Positions 63,601 to 64,000 of a DNA stretch of 64,000 nt are shown here, piece by piece. Each line of letters starts with the position of its first letter. Position 1 is the first letter of the stretch. Location: assembly GCA_038501195.1 (NCBI GenBank), contig JBBPUQ010000003.1:1-64000 (forward strand). Reading direction: 5' to 3'. The position numbers were made by a program, and so were the translations under genes. Below the pieces are notes generated by a model. It saw nothing but the letters and a program-made list of their open reading frames with translations, was not told the origin of the DNA and did no database searches. The stretch is from Nemania diffusa (lineage: Eukaryota > Ascomycota > Sordariomycetes > Xylariales > Xylariaceae).

Positions 63601-64000
63601 AAGCCTTTCAGCGCAGCCAAAGCCATTGGGGAGTCAAAGTCTTCCGAAGTAAGCGTGGAACTTGCGCCCCACGAAAGCAGAAGGTTTGCTGCCTGCTCCC
63701 GGTTCCAGGCCAGAGCGAGAGTGAGGGGTGTGCCCTCGCCTTTTGCCACAGAATTTATTTTTGCCCCTTTATCCATCAGCAGTTTCATCGCCCTTATCTG
63801 CCCACTTTCCGCAGCCATATGTAACGGAGTTCTTACGTAGCCTAGCTCTTCGTCGTTTACCATAGCGCCAATCTCAAGTAACCGCGACATGGTAGCATCA
63901 TGGCCTTGGAAGGCTGCCCAATGGAGCGCTTGGTGGTTCCACGAATCGGGTTGATGAACTTGATCAGTATTGCCGTGTATTTTTACGAGCTGGTCGATTA
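60630..64000 (-). CDS. Large ankyrin-repeat protein, 5' end outside the window
   Basis: The frame closes at TAA 60,630-60,632 and is open to the window edge. The Met at 63,890 is internal, because ankyrin sequence continues upstream (H-W-A-A-F-Q-G-H-D-A-T before it). Counting from that Met, residues 1 to about 660 are fifteen or more ankyrin repeats (T-P-L-H-M-A-A-E-S-G, T-A-L-H-A-A-A-A-R-G-H). Then comes a long acidic, disordered region (about 700-980) with E-E-Q-Q-D encoded by a 15-bp tandem repeat. It ends in a short conserved-looking tail with repeated G-D-V-G-D and a basic helix. In fungi such arrays often form the C-terminus of NACHT/NLR-type or other signalling proteins; the N-terminal domain that would decide this is not visible. 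No stops or RIP damage. Probably cytoplasmic. Confidence 0.93.
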   Translation of the reverse strand, partial: IDQLVKIHGNTDQVHQPDSWNHQALHWAAFQGHDATMSRLLEIGAMVNDEELGYVRTPLHMAAESGQIRAMKLLMDKGAKINSVAKGEGTPLTLALAWNREQAANLLLSWGASSTLTSEDFDSPMALAALKGFQNVITRLLENGGAQNMTSIKYGSALAAAASAGHAGIVSALLPFDREFESRQRAVTQAAKNGHDSIARIILDETHGVDVSEGFELAASLGHESVVQTLWNYHGTHGTLTSDSLDSALYNAVNNQHESIVAFLLGECGASANSTGDEYGTAVTASAFDGTKEILNMLIQAGADLNDVAGWPLQGAASQGMIEMVELLLQNGVAVNGVSRKFPDGTALQAAVVAGHYEIAKLLLDHGADANLGAGLFKNPITAAASCGHSSLIELLLSRRADPNVFGGSDNSTPLINATLRLPIKDMEILIRYGARVDTPDPDEDTALIISAYLGDNDRVTCLLNHGANLNFCGKKRGTALHAAAARGHVETCRLLLRMGADPTVRGGPYDTVLQAACFGGEREVVQLALCAEPIHDVTLRKRLHRYRDKIKVNTQSQASEFSTALHAAAVERNDACLRLLLKHKPALNVINKNNMTPLQAACLAGCNRNARLLLEAGANPNMAGGAYGTALQAAALKCSPELIDLLLQRGVRTTEWRGKYCSPLVAAVVRDYHWSWDEPDVLRKLLDQDFSVNAYRAALDCAFNLGRKDAFKLIWKSAEKKGVKKLPNLGLKGLLANYMNLALQREAIWRASPDKKEQARKMEDENEDFQWGRWYFSQDIEDEAVYEEEMEDGGAQNKGARMATARTTAGIDGGMDANDRGFYGQQNYRDDLGGSGPGYQGALPIELSPNGDEQRQGDDTGDLAADGRGVDDSEIQSGEVEDGKMEDGNTQETSDGEESVAQSDSFGIDEQDAIDQEIEGQGGENEEVEDYSAQEIVNEDERSAQIDGSEQGEDTEEQGDGVVDNQDINGLDDQDGDTLQNYDTLRAVTVQEQQDEEQQDEEQQDEEQQYEAQRSEPQIEAQQMCVEPGINNDEDGGERDGSFSAGVADTLDEVGGMFSAIGDVGDTFAAIRDARHKLVATGDVGDKAAVISDATVKVSRGFSRFMRKVAEELDLGDDRNN
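60975..61025. repeat. 15-bp coding minisatellite
   Basis: Three to four copies of TTCGTCTTGCTGCTC, encoding E-E-Q-Q-D on the minus strand within the acidic region of the ankyrin protein. Copies are identical, so array length is likely to vary between strains without breaking the frame. Confidence 0.85.

Noticed and set aside
60634..63840. Long plus-strand frames, including one of 239 codons
   Set aside because: Shadows of the ankyrin-repeat gene; long antisense frames are expected opposite GC-balanced repeat coding sequence.

Overview
The window starts at a true chromosome end: about 22 perfect copies of CCCTAA (TTAGGG on the other strand). It then runs inward through a subtelomere. Spliced genes with 54-87 bp GT-AG introns, alternating AT-rich and GC-balanced blocks, and transition-type decay of every duplicated sequence point to a filamentous ascomycete (Pezizomycotina) with strong past repeat-induced point mutation (RIP). 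Gene content suggests a Sordariomycete or Hypocreales-like fungus, but that is only an inference.

Layout. 0.1-13.0 kb is an almost pure A/T arm. 13.0-29.3 kb is AT-rich but still readable: on the minus strand several fossil reading frames survive, broken mainly by TAA/TAG, and several are followed by a short hairpin of the form AAAAAACAGAATAT...ATATTCTGTTTTTT. 29.3-34.9 kb is one block present three times, carrying a 62-bp minisatellite; its copies differ by C>T and G>A changes. 37.3-40.4 kb is a GC island with two spliced genes of unknown family. The first has an in-frame TAA. The second has an E-x-K signature that may be a PD-(D/E)XK nuclease fold. 41-48.5 kb is a RIP-destroyed Ty3/Gypsy LTR retrotransposon. 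48.8-50.5 kb holds an intact three-exon cytochrome P450. 51.1-55.1 kb is an AT-rich element with perfect 16-bp terminal inverted repeats. From 55.1 kb to the end the DNA is ordinary fungal sequence: a small secreted, probably GPI-anchored protein, a cytosolic serine beta-lactamase-like hydrolase, two gene fragments, and a large ankyrin-repeat protein that runs off the right edge.

The intact genes (P450, GPI-type surface protein, beta-lactamase-like enzyme, ankyrin protein) are typical accessory subtelomeric functions: metabolism, surface, and perhaps immune or allorecognition. Nothing shows that they form one pathway. The most unusual structures are the nearly C/G-free telomeric arm and the co-oriented fossil frames with hairpins 3' of them, which could be the remains of a compact gene array or a large mobile or viral element.
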